DNA of 64,000 nucleotides from Chaenocephalus aceratus (lineage: Eukaryota; Chordata; Actinopteri; Perciformes; Channichthyidae): contig CM043790.1 of the NCBI GenBank assembly GCA_023974075.1, forward strand, positions 1,089,326-1,153,325. Direction: 5' to 3'. The stretch's first letter is position 1. Each line of letters starts with the position of its first letter. This document shows positions 61,000-64,000 of this stretch, one piece after another. The translations under genes and the position numbers were made by a program. The notes beneath the pieces are model-generated. The model did no database searches. It was not told the DNA's origin and worked only from the letters and a program-made list of their open reading frames with translations.

Positions 61000-62719
61000 C
61001 CTACAGATGTAGCGCTTCGTTTCAGCCGCCTACCCGGGCGGGTCCGTGATCGGCACGGGGTGGGCCCCTGCTGAAAAGGAAAACCCCCGCAGGACTTGAA
61101 ACGCCCCTTGATAAATACATTTAATTATAATGAAAACAGCTGCAATGGATCATGGATCCACCAGGGGGAGCCGTGAAAAGCTGCCACACTGGAACTCATG
61201 TGAAATAAACAGCTGATCTACAGTTATCTGATATAGCGGATATTTGTTAAGATCCATATGTCACGGATAGGATCATATTCTATGCTAACTAAGAGACATG
61301 TAATAATTTACTAAACATCACCATGTTTTTATTTAACAAAATAATGTTTAATTCACGTTGGCGTAAGTACAAACCCATCGCTATGTTTTTAGATCAGGAA
61401 ATGCATCCAGGGTCAAACAAACGATTTTCAATCATCATCCTCACGATCATTTAATGTATCATATGTTCGCGAGTTGAAATGAATGCACTACATTGAATCC
61501 ACGTGAGTTTACAACAACAAAAATAATCGCTTTGTTTTTATATCACAATCCGACCGGAGGAAAATGCAGCGGCTCTCACTACCGATCATCCTAATCCCAC
61601 GGGCAAACAATAATATGTACAGTGTTAATAGTTTACTGTATTATTGGTGTCTAATATTACTGGGGATTTCGGAATGGTACTGGATTTTGATTTATTGTAT
61701 CGGCTTCATATCGCAATATATTCCCGAAGTCTGAAATGCAAAAATGTCCCACATTAGGGCAATTCACCCTACATTTAATCATTCAAACAAAATCATATTT
61801 CGTTTCTTTTTAACGAAATAATGTGGTTTAATCCACATAATTTACTGTGTTAATTGTTTACTGTAGTAGTGTGCACATTACTTTTCGCTGCTTGTTGCAC
61901 CTGGTTAGAAGCTAAACTGCATTTCGTTGTCTCAGTACCTGCAATAATATGTGCAATAACAATAAAGTTGAATCTAATCTTGAGCAGGAACAAATGTATT
62001 TAGGCTACTTAGTACATATCTGACATAAACGATTAAACACATTTGTGCATTCTTTAAACCGAGTCAAGCCGAGTCCGGAGGCGGCGGCACTTAAAGTGTG
62101 CACCTGATTGTTTAACTTGAAGGTACCTGATGACATTTAATCATTCAAACAAAATCATATTTCGTTATTTTTAACGAAATAAATGTGGTTTAATCCACAT
62201 AATTTAGGCCTACTGTGTTAATTGTTTACTGTAGTATTGTTTAACTTGAAGGTGTCCTGCACGGGTCTGATTTTCAAGACCCGCTCCCGCCCCGCGACGT
62301 GCAATACCGAACCCGCCCCGCTACCTGATGTGAACATTTCCAGAAGAACTCTAGCTTGAATGGCCTTTGTATGTATACAGTAGGCCTACAGTACAGCCCA
62401 ACCATGTCCACCTCCTTTTTCCCCGTCCAAAGTTTGAATTGGATAAAGGTAATGGTTATCGATGGTGCTTTTATAGCCTATGTATAATAACTGTGTGATT
62501 TATATTGCTTTTCAAATGCATATGGCCACCCATTTACAAGGCTCTTCTCGTCAAGAATATGAATTAGATCACTTTACATTTCTGCAAATTAATTTTTAAT
62601 CACACACGTCTCCCCGTCCCGAAAATGATAAATAAAATAAAAAGAGGAAACAATTTTCAAGTTCAGTTTCCAACGTTTTATTTAAAATAACTGACATAAC
62701 AGACACCATACTGTAGGCC

Positions 62720-62870
62720 TATCTGCTGCGGAAACCAGGACGAGCTATTTCGGGATCTGTTTTTCGGGGGCCCACAGTCTCTCATTTACCCGGCTCCTGA
62801 TGTTATGCCACTGGTCAATGTTCAGATTTGGGAATCAATTGGAAACATAGGACTCAATCTTTTTCAACCT
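62720..62870 (-). pseudogene. BEN-like exon, decayed right-arm copy
   Basis: The complement of this stretch matches the end of the left-arm exon (AACATTGACCAGTGGCATAA and CGTCCTGGTTTCCGCAGCAG) but has small indels and changes, and the 5' part of the exon is missing or replaced by a direct-orientation block beginning at 62862. Confidence 0.6.
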
Positions 62871-63824
62871 CTTGACGGGAAAAAAGGAAGGTGTAAATGG
62901 TTGAATGATGAATAAACAGTGAGGAGGGGTACAGTATGAATACACTAGATATACACAGCCCAGCCTGTGAGCAGTATGAACACCAATGAGCGCTCAGCTC
63001 GAGATACCAGCGAGTCGAGAGAGAGAACGATATCTGCATTTTCTCTTTTGGTTTGATTAGGACACATCCTGGGGATTGTGTTTACAAACATTGACCAGAC
63101 CGTTCACCAGCCCCCACCCCCATGTTGCCTATGCTGTCCTGTGTTGCAAACTCTTTGTTTAAAACGAATTGGCCATCGGAATGTGTGGAGGAAGGGTCAC
63201 ATTCCACAGCTCTCCCCCCCCCCCCCCTCCCACTCTGTAGGTTTTTATTTGCATATTTCTATGCCGTAATTCATACTGGTCCTCTCACGCACATACATTC
63301 TCCTTACAGTATACATATAGGCTATATGAGTCCGTGTATCTACGGACCATTTGTTTTTCTTTATTAAAAAAGTAAACGGAAGAGCGTCTGAGAGGCGTTT
63401 TTGCCCTTTTGCTTTTTACCTTACTAAATGGTCTAATGGTCAGTGGAGCGAGGGGGGCCCGCGAAACTCACGGAAGTGATTTCAAAACAAAAAGCACTCG
63501 TTTGTGGAACAAAGAAAACGGCCAAGACACACATTGAGTCCAGAAAATGAATGTTATTAAGGGCTGTAAATATAATAAGCCTGTGTCTAAAATTGACAAC
63601 AGGCTTATTATATTTACAGCCCTTAAGATACACTTTTGTGTTTAACAGCTGACCACCATGACATACTTTGTTTAAGTAGATTTAGCATGAGAGCAAAATG
63701 TATAAATATGAGCATTAAATTATATGAATATGAGAACAAAATGCATGAATGTGTGAGTGACATTATATGAATGTGTGCATTGAAAATATGATAATATGAG
63801 AGCAAAATGTATGAATGTGTGAGT

Positions 63825-64000
63825 GTAAATATATACGTGTGTAAGAGTGAAAATGTATGTATGTAAAAGGAGAATATATGTGTGTAAGAGTGAAAATGTA
63901 TGTATATAAAAGGAGAATATATGTGTGTAAGAGTGAAAATGTATGTATATAAAAGGAGAATATAGTGTAAGAGTGAAAATGTATGTATGTAAAAGGAGCA
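63825..64000. repeat. ~42 bp tandem repeat at the window edge
   Basis: Units of GTGTAAGAGTGAAAATGTAT plus GTATGTAAAAGGAGAATATAT recur four times up to the end of the window. The left arm has one related unit (about 56628-56660, inverted), so the array grew in the right arm. Confidence 0.8.

Larger units (their letters stand above)
56630..63990. repeat. Giant imperfect inverted repeat
   Basis: The left arm (about 56630-60628) and right arm (about 61000-63990) are inverted copies. Matching points include the innermost GCGCTACATCTGTAGG/CCTACAGATGTAGCGC, the GGTGGATCCATGATCCAT block, the TTGCCCGTGGGATTAGGATG block (58940 and 61600), the AGGGTGAATTGCCCTAATGT block (58234 and 61765), the BEN-like exon (57040-57200 and 62720-62870) and the GTGGAATGTGAC block (56759 and 63197). 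The arms differ by indels and by the hAT insertion at 59095-60165. Some right-arm pieces (62862-62992) match left-arm sequence directly (around 57508 and 58060), so further rearrangement occurred. The centre, 60629-60999, is a Tc1 fragment. The right arm may continue past the window. Confidence 0.9.

Overview
The window looks like accessory, transposon-packed DNA from a ray-finned (teleost) fish. Inference rests on split genes with GT-AG introns, two L2-like LINEs with (TTGCC)n and (ATT)n tails, many hAT, Tc1/mariner and PIF/Harbinger-type elements with recognisable target duplications, and very long (CA)n/(TG)n tracts. No bacterial genes, operons, rRNA or convincing tRNA genes were seen. Almost every long open frame belongs to a mobile element or lies on a simple repeat.

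Left part (0-21 kb): a split gene on the minus strand (about 27-9487) carries an SGNH-hydrolase-like signature. It is interrupted in one intron by an L2 LINE (to 7717) and in another by a 981 bp TTAA-flanked foldback element (8184-9164). A 5'-truncated hAT copy follows (9735-10784), then a CpG-rich promoter-like stretch (about 11.2-11.65 kb) and a ~148 bp tandem repeat that presents an RFX X-box-like palindrome once per unit (about 12.6-13.2 kb). Next come a complete non-autonomous hAT element with 8 bp target duplications and a 26 bp-arm hairpin (16390-17842) and a frameshifted plus-strand exon pair (18.2-18.9 kb).

Centre (21.3-27.5 kb): a 6.1 kb IS630/Tc1/mariner-superfamily transposon with TA target sites and long imperfect terminal inverted repeats. 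It holds a split DDE transposase with two introns. The 5' part of the reading frame is a 3.6 kb array of about 134 copies of a 27 bp unit, which reads as the 9-residue repeat RGRGNPDVH or RGRGNPVVQ. This is the most striking object in the window. The transposase is disabled by a TGA that is probably a decayed CGA, 35 codons before the natural end.

Right of that: microsatellite-rich DNA (27.5-33 kb), a frameshifted hAT-Ac-like transposon (33310-35421), an inverted-repeat element with telomere-like TTAGGG runs around a transposase scrap (about 36.95-37.6 kb), and a second, internally deleted L2 LINE (41.2-43.6 kb). There is also a TA-flanked MITE (47027-47956), a three-level nest (hAT in hAT in MITE, 48472-51602), a Harbinger-like MITE (51956-52972), half of a Tc1 element (53705-54709) and a piggyBac-type 5' end (from 55327).

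The last 7.4 kb (about 56.63-64.0 kb) form a giant imperfect inverted repeat with a 371 bp Tc1 remnant as its centre. A BEN-like exon is preserved in the left arm and decayed in the right. A hAT insertion in the left arm has its empty site preserved in the right arm. Calls rest on reading the sequence by eye; family names are given only where motifs, termini or target duplications support them.
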